From Bacilli bacterium (lineage in GTDB: Bacteria; Bacillota_I; Bacilli_A; RFN20; CAG-826): a stretch of DNA of 64,000 bases. The notes beneath the pieces were generated by a model. The model did no database searches and was not told where the DNA came from. It saw nothing but the letters and a program-made list of their open reading frames with translations. Made by a program: the position numbers and the translations under genes. The stretch spans positions 33,933 through 97,932 of the forward strand of contig JAFZRR010000062.1 in the NCBI GenBank assembly GCA_017619815.1. The letters run 5' to 3'. Of the stretch, positions 27,535 through 36,824 are shown one piece after another (positions within the stretch are counted from its first letter, which is position 1; each line of letters starts with the position of its first letter).

Positions 27535-27977
27535 TATTCGTTACCTCCTTCCATGTTTTCGATTAATTTATTTAGTTCTTCTTTAAGAATGGTTTGTTGT
27601 TCTTTAGTTAGACCATCCATTAATTTATTATCAACATCTGTTTTCTTATCAATTAATTGATGAATAATACATTCACCTTTTTCACTCGGTCTAAGTACTG
27701 CGTAAGGGTGTTGCTTTTCTATAGAAATAACACCTTTTTTCTCCATCCTTTTGACTAGTCCACTGACCGTGGATTTAGATAAGTGGAATTCTTGTTCAAT
27801 ATCGTTTTGATGAACTTCTAATTTACATATGTTCGTACGCTTCGCGATAAAGAAAAGAATTCGACCCTGTTGCCCTGTTAAATCAAATTCTGATAAACGA
27901 GCATCTAAGTCTTTATCGAGTAATTTCCCTAAGTATTTAATAAGGAAGATAATATCGTCTCTACGGCTTTGATTCAT
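27534..27977 (-). CDS. MarR-family transcriptional regulator
   Basis: 147 residues with the winged helix-turn-helix layout of MarR: N-terminal dimer helix, DLTGQQGRILFFIA, recognition region HLSKSTVSGLVKRMEKKGVI, and the wing ending RPSEKG, then C-terminal dimer helices. It is first in the operon ahead of two ABC exporter genes, the usual arrangement for a drug- or peptide-sensing repressor of its own exporter. The promoter upstream contains a perfect inverted repeat exactly between the -35 and -10 boxes. GGAG lies before the ATG. Confidence 0.93.
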   Translation of the reverse strand: MNQSRRDDIIFLIKYLGKLLDKDLDARLSEFDLTGQQGRILFFIAKRTNICKLEVHQNDIEQEFHLSKSTVSGLVKRMEKKGVISIEKQHPYAVLRPSEKGECIIHQLIDKKTDVDNKLMDGLTKEQQTILKEELNKLIENMEGGNE

Positions 27978-27995
27978 AAAAATCTCCGGAATTAT

Positions 27996-28024
27996 ATAGT
28001 ACAGTTCGCATACGAACTTGTCAA
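27996..28024 (-). promoter_or_regulatory. MarR-operon promoter with operator in the spacer
   Basis: Minus strand TTGACA, 17-base spacer, TACTAT. The spacer carries AGTTCG-TATG-CGAACT (28003-28018), a perfect 6-bp inverted repeat, in the place where bound repressor would block RNA polymerase. The site is almost surely bound by the MarR protein of this operon. Confidence 0.85.
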
Positions 28025-28086
28025 TAAAACAATTAAATGTTTTGCTGTTTAACTACATATTTTTTACTGAGTTTATCTTTCAATAC

Positions 28087-28114
28087 TTGAAAATTCCCAA
28101 TAAATACTTAAAAT
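28087..28114 (+). promoter_or_regulatory. Promoter of the first clostripain-like gene
   Basis: TTGAAA, 16-base spacer, TAAAAT, about 30 bases upstream of the ATG at 28146, with GGAGGTGGGG as ribosome site. Confidence 0.65.
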
Positions 28115-28145
28115 AGAAAATCTCACTATATTGGAGGTGGGGATT

Positions 28146-29477
28146 ATGAAAAAAGGAATCATCGCAGTCGGATTAACAACGTTGGCGTTACTCCTCAGTG
28201 GCTGCAACATCAAATTCGGTTCTAAAAAAGCCAAGGCCACGATTATGGTCTATATGTGTGGTAGTGACCTCGAAAGTGGTTACGATGGTTATCACACAAA
28301 CGTACAATACGCCGGCATGGGTAGTGCGGATATTTTAGAAATGTGCCAAGCTGACAACAAACCAAAAGATGTGAATGTTATCATTCAAACTGGTGGTTCT
28401 AAAGCCTGGAAAAATAGCAAAATCTCTGCAAAGAAATCCCAAAGATGGTATATCAAAGATGGCGCTTTACAAGCGGATTCCGAACTCACTCTTTCCAATA
28501 TGGGTAAAGCCAGTACTTTCCAAGAATTCTTGGAATGGGGTTTAAAGAAATATCCTGCAGAGAAGACTGGTGTCATTATGTGGAACCATGGTGGTGCAAT
28601 GCAAGGCGTTTGTTCTGATGAAAATTTCAGTGGCGATACATTACTCGCAGATGAAGTGACAACCGCACTTGAAGGAGCTTTTAAAAACACAAAAAGAAAA
28701 GAAAAATTAGAATGGATTGGCTATGATGCCTGCCTTATGGCAGTTCAAGACATTGCTGAAAAGAATAGTGACTATTTTAACTATATGGTTTCCGCTCAAG
28801 AATCCGAAGCGGGTTCCGGTTGGAAATATAATGCTTGGTTAAGAAATCTTTACGAAGGTAAATCCACAGAAGAAGTCCTATCTTCCATCTGCGATTCATT
28901 TGTTGCATCAGTGGGTAGTATATCTTCTAAATCTAACGATCAAACCTTATCAGTTTTGAATCTTAATAAGATGGCAAAATACAAAGAAGAGTTTGAGTCT
29001 TTAGCGGAACGTATTTTAGAAGTTGTTCCTAGTTCACAAAAGAAAACATTCCAAAATACCGGAAAACAAGCTAAAACATACGGCACAGATGTCTATACAT
29101 TATCTGATCTTCAAGAAGCAGGTTTAAGCACAAATCCATCCAGTTCTTACTATTATGAGAATTACGGATTTGAAAAAGAAGGTAATTTATATTACCTCTA
29201 TGGCTATAGCACCTTTGGTGTTCTTGACCTTGTTGACTTCTTAAATAATATCGAAAATCAATATTCATCTTTATCTAGTGATATTGCTAAAGTCAAAGCC
29301 GCTTACAACGATATGCTCGTGCATAACACAGTGGGTAAAGGCGCAGGAAATAGCAATGGCTTATGCTTATTCTTCCCAATGAATCAAATGTGTCATTCCA
29401 GTACCTATTACTCCGCAAAACAAACAAGATTCACCAACTGGAGAAACGTGACTTTGGCGTTGGGTGAAAATAAATAA
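28146..29477 (+). CDS. Clostripain-family (C11) cysteine protease lipoprotein
   Basis: 443 residues from ATG 28146, chosen for the ribosome site GGAGGTGGGG; an in-frame ATG at 28131 lies before it. Lipobox LLSGC (Cys20) anchors it to the membrane. The rest is one C11 domain: the Cys/His pair is visible as WNHGG (His148) and GYDACLMA (Cys196). Clostripain cleaves after Arg (some relatives after Lys), often after self-processing. Conserved blocks TIMVYMCGSDLES and VIIQTGGSKAWKN mark the N-terminal strands. It is the short member of a three-copy family in this region; the others carry the same domain at the end of long stalks. Confidence 0.92.
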   Translation: MKKGIIAVGLTTLALLLSGCNIKFGSKKAKATIMVYMCGSDLESGYDGYHTNVQYAGMGSADILEMCQADNKPKDVNVIIQTGGSKAWKNSKISAKKSQRWYIKDGALQADSELTLSNMGKASTFQEFLEWGLKKYPAEKTGVIMWNHGGAMQGVCSDENFSGDTLLADEVTTALEGAFKNTKRKEKLEWIGYDACLMAVQDIAEKNSDYFNYMVSAQESEAGSGWKYNAWLRNLYEGKSTEEVLSSICDSFVASVGSISSKSNDQTLSVLNLNKMAKYKEEFESLAERILEVVPSSQKKTFQNTGKQAKTYGTDVYTLSDLQEAGLSTNPSSSYYYENYGFEKEGNLYYLYGYSTFGVLDLVDFLNNIENQYSSLSSDIAKVKAAYNDMLVHNTVGKGAGNSNGLCLFFPMNQMCHSSTYYSAKQTRFTNWRNVTLALGENK

Positions 29478-29503
29478 TATTTATAAAAAAGTTAGTTTAT
29501 TAA

Positions 29504-29537
29504 TGAAGACTGCACTTCTGGTGCGGTCTTTCTTATT
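29504..29537 (+). terminator. Rho-independent terminator
   Basis: AAGACTGCAC / GTGCGGTCTT stem with a TTCTG loop and T-rich tail, after the short protease gene. Confidence 0.88.
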
Positions 29538-29655
29538 TAAGAACATTATTTATTTTGTATAGATAAATCTACATACATAATATTTTCACTTTCATTACAC
29601 ATAGACTTACGCATATAATGTGCTTTCACGTGTGTGAAGAATTAAGGTAAAAAAC

Positions 29656-32600
29656 ATGGACAAAAGAAAGACGTTAGGAGTATTGACTGCAACAAGCTTG
29701 ACCGCGGTCGGGTTAGCTTTAAGTACACTTGCATTCAGTAACTACAAAACTAGCACTCGTTTGAAGGCTAGTGATTACACCTTAACACTTAACTCCAGCA
29801 ATGGTATCAGTGGCACAAATGTTACTACAACACAAAATGTAACCACTGATAGCGGTGCTTACGAAGTGGAATTCGGTTACACAAACTGTTCCTCTTACGC
29901 AAGCGGACACGCAACCATCAATGCTGGTGGAAAGATTGTTAACAATGACCACATCCGTTCTATTTATTCTTTAGTCGCTGACTTTGAAACAAGTGGTGAA
30001 TTAAAGTTTAGAACATCCTATGATGGCGCAACTTGGGGTGGATATACCTCAATGAAAGCCTCTGAAGAATATCAACTTGGAAGCAATCCTTACTATGTTG
30101 AATTCACTACAGATGGAACTCATTCCGTCAATTTAAAAACAGTGCAATTCTCATATACTTGCGAAGAAAATCCAAATGCTATTCCACAACCAAGTGATGA
30201 ATACCAATATGAAAAGGTAACATCTTCTCAAACAGATTGGTCTGGCGATTATATCCTTGTTAATGAAGCTTCGTCAACAAGTGGACGAGTTTATAGAGGG
30301 TTGTATTACAATACAAGCTCATCAAATTATGAATATGAATCACTTTCTATTAGTAATGGTGTCATTACAGAAACTCCCTATACCACAGTCACATTAACAG
30401 CGATGTCTGGTGGATATTCAATGTTGATTAACAGTGGAACAAACAGTGGTAAATATGCTTATGGCGATGATGGTCAAAATCATATGAACTATGGTACAAC
30501 CGCTAGTGCTTGCACAGTCATTTGGAATTCTAATGGATATGCCGAAATTGCTTGGATTGGCGATAGTGGAAACCACATTTTAAGAATGAATGATGGCTCT
30601 AATGGTAGCACCGCAACATATCAATTTAGATTCTTTAAACCTACTTCTTCTTATGGTGGAAATGCTACTGATGCAGTTGCAGCCAGTGCAGCCGTCAAAC
30701 TTTATAAAAAAGTCACTATTGAATCAGTTCAAACTCCAGTTGATGAAAATGGTTTTACCGCAGTTGATAGCAATAAAGATAACTACACAACCAATTCTAT
30801 CTTTGATAGTGCTAACGGTTTAACAGTCAAAGCCACATTCACAGATGGTTCAACACAAACATTATCAAAAGGTGCTGATGGCTATTCTTATGTCATTAAG
30901 AACAGCAGTGGCACTGCGATTGATACATCAAAAGCATTTGGTACCGAAGATGTATATACATTATTCGTTTCTTATAAGAACTACATCCCAGTTCAAATCA
31001 CATTAAATGTTGGCTTATACACATACTTAACTGGTATTACACCAAGTATGACCAATACAGCATTTAATACCGCTGATGTGTTATCTAACACAATTTCAAA
31101 CACATTATCCGCGGCCTTAACATATAACGTCTCTTCTTTAAATAAATCAGTCAATTATGGTAACTTCTCCGCTAACAACTTAGCGGTTACATTAATTGAT
31201 CCAAATGGTGTTACAAAGAGTATCTCTTCCGCCTTTGGCGTTGCAGGTACTTGGACATTAAAAGTTTCTTCAACCGAAGATACTTCCATTTATGGAACAA
31301 TTGAATTAACAGTCTCTGCTATTGCAGTTACTGATATTTCATTAGATAACAGCGCATTAACACTTTATGTTGGTGGCACCGCTCAATTAACAGCAACAGT
31401 TAATCCAACCAACGCAACAAACCAAGGCATTGCTTGGTCAAGCGACGATACCACAGTAGCAACAGTTAGCGAAACTGGTTTAGTTACCGCTAAGAAAGTT
31501 GGTACAGCCACAATTACCGCAACATCATCTGATGGTGGTAAAACAGCAACTTGTGCAATCACTGTTAAGAAACAATCCGCAACACAAGCAACAATCACTG
31601 CCAGTAATCCACAAACAGACACTTCCAAAACTGTTACATATTCAAGTTCAGGTTTTACAACAAATGGTATTACATTAACTGATGGTTCTTTAACACAAGC
31701 ATATGGTACAAGTGATGGATCATATAGAATGTCTTCTAAAAACAATGCTGGCGAAATTGTCTTATACTTTGATGAAGTCCTTATTACAGGCATCACACTC
31801 AATGCAAAAGTATATGACAGTAATGCTAGTGTTAATATTTCTACAAGCGCAAATACTACTGGTGAAACCGTTACAATTTCAGAAGATGGTGATTACGTTA
31901 CAACAGCATTTGCTTCTGATACTGAAAAATCAACAAGCATTACAATTAGCAATGCTAAGAAAAACCGTTATTACTTTGTGAGTTTAACAATTACTTGTGG
32001 TGTTGCTGAACCTGTTTATCCAACAGCAATTTCTTTAGAAAACACTACATGTAATGTCGGATATACAACACAATTAACACCAGTATTCACACCTTCTGAT
32101 ACAAACCAAACAACATTAGTGTGGGAATCAAGCAACACAAGTGTTGCCACAGTTTCTCAAACAGGTTTAGTGACAGGCGTTGCTGCTGGTACATCCACAA
32201 TTACTGCAACTGGATATGATGAAAATGATCAACCAGTCGTTGGTACATGTACTGTTACAGTTACAACGGTCGCAGTTACAGGCGTTTCATTGAATAAAAC
32301 ATCCAGTGATTTATCACTCGGTGCAACATTAACTCTTGAAGCAACAGTTGCTCCTGCTAACGCCACAAACAAGAATGTGACATGGACAAGTAGTAACACA
32401 AGCGTTGCTACAGTCAGCGCAGGTACAGTTACCGCTAAAGCAGTTGGCTCAACAACAATCACTGTTAAAACAGTTGATGGCAACAAAACCGCAACATGTG
32501 CAATTACAGTTGTGGAAGCCGCATCAGATGACTACACAATTATGATTTATATGTGTGGTGCAGACTTAGAATCTGATAGTGGTTTAGCTACAGGCGACTT

Positions 32601-33636
32601 AGCGGAAATCTTCAACGTTACTGGTCAACCAGATGGAGTCAATATTATTGTTGAAACTGGTGGTGCTACATCTTGGAAGAATTACAACATTAGTGCAAAC
32701 TACTTAACTAGATATCACGTAGCAAATCAAGGTCTTGTTAAAGATACCCAATTAACAAAAGCGAGCATGGGCTTGCAAAGCACATTCCAAAGCTTCCTTG
32801 AATGGGGTATGACTGAATATCCTGCAAAGAAGACTGGTGTCATTATGTGGAACCATGGTGGTGCTTTAGATGGTTGTTGCTTCGATGAAAACTTCAACGA
32901 TGACCCAATCACCAACGATGAAGCAAATGCCGCATATGCCGCAGCCTTCAGCAATGTTAATAGAACTGAAAACCTTGAATGGATTGGTTACGATGCCTGC
33001 TTAATGGCAGTTCAAGATGTTGCTGAATTCAATAGTCATTACTTCAACTACATGGTTTGTTCACAAGAAACCGAAGGTGGCTATGGTTGGGACTATGATG
33101 GCGGTTGGTTAAAGAACCTTTACAATAATCCAACTGGTATCACAACAAGCAACTTGTTAACTCAAATCTGTACAACATTTATCGCGGATAACACATCAGA
33201 ATCCACATTATCTGTCTTAGATTTAACTAAGATGTCTGCTTATAAGACAGCTTGGGAAACTGTTGCTTCTGAACTTACAAGCATTATTAACAGTTCTTCA
33301 AAATGGACAACATTTAAAAACGTTGTTAATCAATGTAAGAAGTTTGGTTACTATTCGGATTATTCCCAATATAACGGCGGATATGTTTATGACGTCTTTG
33401 ACGCTCAAGACTTAATCACAAAGTGTCAAAGTAATTCCACATATTCTTCATGCTCTTGGTCAGCATTACAAACAGCATTCAACAATTTAGTTGTTTGTAG
33501 CAAGTACACAAGTGACTACAGTGGCTCTCATGGTTTGAACTTCTTCTGCCCAATTTCCGGTATTAATAGTTCAAGTTATTACTCCACAAGCGTGACTAAC
33601 TTCACAACTTGGAGAACACTTTGCTTTAAATATTAA
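29656..33636 (+). CDS. Stalked clostripain-like (C11) surface protease with Big_2 domains
   Basis: 1326 residues. N-terminus: hydrophobic segment then STLAFSNYKTSTRLKASDY, similar to SipW-dependent (TasA-type) signals. Order: beta domain (about 38-175) shared with the other stalked protease; a module from about 185 to 355 ending AVKLYKK that recurs in both giant surface proteins; Ig-like regions; Big_2 at about 555-640; another beta module (640-785); two Big_2 (790-955) with the typical VTWTSSNTSVATVS phrase; C11 protease (about 960-1326). Catalytic WNHGG and GYDACLMA are intact. No LPXTG motif. It probably acts at the cell surface on host or dietary protein. Promoter region with TATAAT and a TTCAC-GTGT-GTGAA hairpin lies upstream. 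Confidence 0.9.
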   Translation: MDKRKTLGVLTATSLTAVGLALSTLAFSNYKTSTRLKASDYTLTLNSSNGISGTNVTTTQNVTTDSGAYEVEFGYTNCSSYASGHATINAGGKIVNNDHIRSIYSLVADFETSGELKFRTSYDGATWGGYTSMKASEEYQLGSNPYYVEFTTDGTHSVNLKTVQFSYTCEENPNAIPQPSDEYQYEKVTSSQTDWSGDYILVNEASSTSGRVYRGLYYNTSSSNYEYESLSISNGVITETPYTTVTLTAMSGGYSMLINSGTNSGKYAYGDDGQNHMNYGTTASACTVIWNSNGYAEIAWIGDSGNHILRMNDGSNGSTATYQFRFFKPTSSYGGNATDAVAASAAVKLYKKVTIESVQTPVDENGFTAVDSNKDNYTTNSIFDSANGLTVKATFTDGSTQTLSKGADGYSYVIKNSSGTAIDTSKAFGTEDVYTLFVSYKNYIPVQITLNVGLYTYLTGITPSMTNTAFNTADVLSNTISNTLSAALTYNVSSLNKSVNYGNFSANNLAVTLIDPNGVTKSISSAFGVAGTWTLKVSSTEDTSIYGTIELTVSAIAVTDISLDNSALTLYVGGTAQLTATVNPTNATNQGIAWSSDDTTVATVSETGLVTAKKVGTATITATSSDGGKTATCAITVKKQSATQATITASNPQTDTSKTVTYSSSGFTTNGITLTDGSLTQAYGTSDGSYRMSSKNNAGEIVLYFDEVLITGITLNAKVYDSNASVNISTSANTTGETVTISEDGDYVTTAFASDTEKSTSITISNAKKNRYYFVSLTITCGVAEPVYPTAISLENTTCNVGYTTQLTPVFTPSDTNQTTLVWESSNTSVATVSQTGLVTGVAAGTSTITATGYDENDQPVVGTCTVTVTTVAVTGVSLNKTSSDLSLGATLTLEATVAPANATNKNVTWTSSNTSVATVSAGTVTAKAVGSTTITVKTVDGNKTATCAITVVEAASDDYTIMIYMCGADLESDSGLATGDLAEIFNVTGQPDGVNIIVETGGATSWKNYNISANYLTRYHVANQGLVKDTQLTKASMGLQSTFQSFLEWGMTEYPAKKTGVIMWNHGGALDGCCFDENFNDDPITNDEANAAYAAAFSNVNRTENLEWIGYDACLMAVQDVAEFNSHYFNYMVCSQETEGGYGWDYDGGWLKNLYNNPTGITTSNLLTQICTTFIADNTSESTLSVLDLTKMSAYKTAWETVASELTSIINSSSKWTTFKNVVNQCKKFGYYSDYSQYNGGYVYDVFDAQDLITKCQSNSTYSSCSWSALQTAFNNLVVCSKYTSDYSGSHGLNFFCPISGINSSSYYSTSVTNFTTWRTLCFKY

Positions 33637-33658
33637 GCAATAGAAAAACCTATAATTT

Positions 33659-33684
33659 AAGGAGAACTTATGTTCTCCTTTTAA
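33659..33684 (+). terminator. Rho-independent terminator
   Basis: AAGGAGAAC / GTTCTCCTT stem with a TTAT loop and TTTT tail. Confidence 0.88.
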
Positions 33685-33771
33685 TTTGTTTACTTATTTT
33701 TGACTATGTTTACTCATACATATGCGTATATAATCTAAACGAATTAGCACACTGTGCAAAAAGGAGAATAT

Positions 33772-34752
33772 ATGAATAAATTAAAATTCATTCCTACTTT
33801 AGCGGTTGTCGCTTTGCTATCCGCATGTGGAGCAAGCAAATCAGCATCATCCGTTAAAGAACCTAAGTTTGAAAAAGAAGGCTCTCAAATTGAATCTGAT
33901 GAATTTTTCTTAGGTGTTCAAAATGGCTTAGACGGTATGGATATTTTCGGTGAAAAGAAAATCGGTTCCAAAGTCGCCAATTCAACCTCAGGTACAGAAA
34001 TAAGATCTACACTTTCCAACAGCAAAGGTAAACTCATTGCCGATGAAGGCACTTCACAAGTTTACGAATATGATGTCAAAAACGATGCGAAGAATTTCGT
34101 TGGCGTTTTATCAGGAAAAGACACAAACAAACAATGGGAAAAGATGGTAGGCAAACAAGAAAGCTCTTCCGCCAGAGTTTCAGACTACAAAGTCACTTAT
34201 CAACAAATTGAATACGATGGTGATGAATACTTTGGCATGGTTGATGAAAAAGCCAAACTCTTTGCTACACAAATGCAAATTACCGAAGCTAACCCAATCG
34301 CTGATGCATTTGATTACTACAACAAGAGCGTGCTCGAATACGCTTCTGGTCTTTATGAAATATTTGACATGATTGATGAAGTTTCTAGCTACACTTCATT
34401 TGAAGGTTACACATTCTATAAGAATGGCAATACATATACATATGTGTCTGAAGTTAGTGAAGATCCAGAAGAAACCAGAAACGATGAAGATGTCCTTCTT
34501 TACGTTACCGAATTCTCATATAAAGCGAAATTCCAACTCACAATTAACGGTAATGATTTAAAAGGCGCTTTCTATGGTTGTGTTACTCAAAAAACAACAT
34601 ATCACACACCTATGTATACAAATGGTTATGATGTGTTTGAAGGTGACGTTGCGGAAATAACATACAAAAACGCAAAAACCATGGAATTAAAAGATAAAAA
34701 TTTATCTTTGAAACCAGTTAGCTATGAAGGCTATCAATTCACCAATTATTAA
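33772..34752 (+). CDS. Lipoprotein, family A copy 1
   Basis: 326 residues from ATG 33772 (AAAAAGGAG upstream; an in-frame start at 33754 precedes that site). Lipobox ALLSAC (Cys18). The mature protein starts with a KEPKFEKEGSQIESDEFF segment and ends LSLKPVSYEGYQF; both are matched in the gene at 35812. Tyr-, Lys- and Glu-rich, no catalytic motif, no recognised family. It is first of four lipoprotein genes in the order A-B-A-B that separate two stalked clostripain-like proteases. A GCACA-C-TGTGC hairpin and TATAAT box lie in the leader. Confidence 0.8.
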   Translation: MNKLKFIPTLAVVALLSACGASKSASSVKEPKFEKEGSQIESDEFFLGVQNGLDGMDIFGEKKIGSKVANSTSGTEIRSTLSNSKGKLIADEGTSQVYEYDVKNDAKNFVGVLSGKDTNKQWEKMVGKQESSSARVSDYKVTYQQIEYDGDEYFGMVDEKAKLFATQMQITEANPIADAFDYYNKSVLEYASGLYEIFDMIDEVSSYTSFEGYTFYKNGNTYTYVSEVSEDPEETRNDEDVLLYVTEFSYKAKFQLTINGNDLKGAFYGCVTQKTTYHTPMYTNGYDVFEGDVAEITYKNAKTMELKDKNLSLKPVSYEGYQFTNY

Positions 34753-34772
34753 TTAAAGGAGCAAATGAAATT

Positions 34773-35792
34773 ATGAAAAACTTTAAAATTATTCCTTTAT
34801 TAGCAATCGTTCCATTCCTCGCTGGATGTAACATCTCTAAGGCCGGTGGCTCCGTGAAATCACCAAACTTTGCCAAATTAGGTGAAGAAGTGGAATTCGA
34901 AGACTTTTCTAAAGAAATCGAAGAACCAGGACTTATGGGCGTTTGGGAAAACCTCAATAATAACCATGTTCCATCCTCAGTTATCAAAATGAAAGTGAAT
35001 ACGTTAGATGAGTTTAAACTTGTTTCCAAAAAGAAAACTGTCGAAAACGAGAAAACAACTGGTGTTGGTGATCTCCTACTCAAAGCGGACATGAACAATC
35101 TTCGTCTTGCTTCTAAACTCACTTCCAAATACGTTGTTGAATCCAAAAATGAATTAGGCAGTCAAAATGTTGAACAAATATTTAACATGGATGAAAACTT
35201 CCAATTTTCCAACCTCACAATGGGTGAAGAAGAAATTAATAGTTGGGTGGCAATTGATAACACTAATAAGATTTATTATCCATTAGAAGACGCGACAAAT
35301 TATGTTGCGAACCAAAAGAGAGAACTTGCGGAAGGCGAAGTTATTGATTTACTTAATCAATACCAAGTCTATCCAGCAGATTTCTTTAATTTAATCACTT
35401 CTTATGGAAATTCATCTGTTGAAGGAAAGAAAGAATACAAATTCTATAAGAATAACAAGATTTACACAATTACACGCGAATCAGAATATAGCATTGCGGT
35501 CAATGGTGCTGATGGAACTGTTAATAACATCACCAATGTCAAAGTAGAAACAAAAGCGCAACTTGACGCTACTGATGGTGATTCCTTCAAAGTCAAATTC
35601 TACGAAGTTGAAACACAAGAAGTTGAATTCCTTAAAAACTTTGTCGATACCGATAATGATGTCGCAAGATTCTTAGGTGATAAAGGAACAGGTAAATCTG
35701 TTTACGCTATGGAAATTGATATCAAGGCACAAGATGTCAACCTCAAAGAAGTTGATTTATCCAAATATCATATGACCAATCAAAATATCTAA
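34773..35792 (+). CDS. Lipoprotein, family B copy 1
   Basis: 339 residues. Lipobox PFLAGC (Cys19). After the anchor comes SPNFAKLGEEVEFEDF, then LMGVWENLNNNHVPSSV, and the protein ends KAQDVNLKEVDLSKY; all three blocks recur in the gene at 36825. No known domain or active site is recognised. The spacer to the A gene is 20 bases with AAAGGAGCAAATG, so the four lipoproteins form one operon. A paired role (ligand binding or scaffold) with the A protein is inferred only from the repeated A-B order. Confidence 0.8.
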   Translation: MKNFKIIPLLAIVPFLAGCNISKAGGSVKSPNFAKLGEEVEFEDFSKEIEEPGLMGVWENLNNNHVPSSVIKMKVNTLDEFKLVSKKKTVENEKTTGVGDLLLKADMNNLRLASKLTSKYVVESKNELGSQNVEQIFNMDENFQFSNLTMGEEEINSWVAIDNTNKIYYPLEDATNYVANQKRELAEGEVIDLLNQYQVYPADFFNLITSYGNSSVEGKKEYKFYKNNKIYTITRESEYSIAVNGADGTVNNITNVKVETKAQLDATDGDSFKVKFYEVETQEVEFLKNFVDTDNDVARFLGDKGTGKSVYAMEIDIKAQDVNLKEVDLSKYHMTNQNI

Positions 35793-35811
35793 TTACGTGA
35801 AAGGAGTTTAT

Positions 35812-36804
35812 ATGAAAAATTTAAAAATCATTCCTATCTTAGCGATTGTTGCTTTGCTATCAGCTTGTGGCGAATCAAAACAACAAAAAGTTAAAGCCCC
35901 AAAATTTGACAAAGAAGGCGACGCTATTGAAAAAGCAGATTTCTTTGAAACTTTAGAATTTAATTCCGCTGGTATCGATATCTCTAACAGTAAGAGAATT
36001 GGTTCCAAAGTATTAACAATGTCATACGGTTCTAGCTGGGCCACTTCTGTGACTAGAGAAAACAAATTATATAAAGAAACAGCGGAACTTGATTTTGGAA
36101 ACAGCAAATCCGAAATGGATGCCAAATCAGCTGTTATTAGATCTACTAGTGAATGGACCTCTACAGACTACACAAATTACCCAAATTTCGGTAGTGAAGA
36201 AGAATCATACAAAGAAATGTATGATGACTACTATCAAGTAGTAAACTTTGATGGTAAAGATTACTATGCCTATGTCAATGCTAAACAAAAAACCGTTAGC
36301 ATTATGGGCCCAGCTGAAAATGTAGAAGAACGCGCTGAAGCATTTGACTATTTTGCCAAGAGTTCATTCTATTATGGTGTTGGCTTACAATATGCCGAAC
36401 AAATGTTTAATACCGCTTCTGGAGCATCTGATGAAGAAATCGCCAAATACTGGGGATTCTATAAGAATGGTGACACACTTACCCTTTCTTATAATTACGA
36501 AGAAGAACCAGTTGAAGTTTATGATAATCCAGATAGTGAAAATCCAGTCTTGCAATATACAGAAAAAAATAGTGCAACCGCAAAACTTCAAATCACATTT
36601 ACCGGATCAAGTTTCAAATTAGTACAATACCAAGAATATAACTATGAATGCACATATGCTGTTGATATCATGGGCAACATGCAATACTATGCCGGCGATG
36701 TTTATAAAGAAGGTAGAAAATTCTCATTAACATCTGAAATGAAAGATGCCAAGTTAAATGTTAAACCAGTTAACTACGAAGGTTTCTACTTCTACGTTAG
36801 TTAA
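35812..36804 (+). CDS. Lipoprotein, family A copy 2
   Basis: 330 residues from ATG 35812 (AAAGGAG 8 bases upstream; an in-frame ATG at 35797 lies before that site). Lipobox ALLSAC (Cys18). Shares with copy 1 the APKFDKEGDAIEKADFF start, the GIDISNSKRIGSKV block (copy 1 GMDIFGEKKIGSKV), the FYKNGDT block and the ending LNVKPVNYEGF. The two copies have diverged strongly, so the duplication is old or under diversifying pressure. No family recognised. Confidence 0.8.
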   Translation: MKNLKIIPILAIVALLSACGESKQQKVKAPKFDKEGDAIEKADFFETLEFNSAGIDISNSKRIGSKVLTMSYGSSWATSVTRENKLYKETAELDFGNSKSEMDAKSAVIRSTSEWTSTDYTNYPNFGSEEESYKEMYDDYYQVVNFDGKDYYAYVNAKQKTVSIMGPAENVEERAEAFDYFAKSSFYYGVGLQYAEQMFNTASGASDEEIAKYWGFYKNGDTLTLSYNYEEEPVEVYDNPDSENPVLQYTEKNSATAKLQITFTGSSFKLVQYQEYNYECTYAVDIMGNMQYYAGDVYKEGRKFSLTSEMKDAKLNVKPVNYEGFYFYVS

Positions 36805-36824
36805 TTAAAGGAGCAAACGAAATT

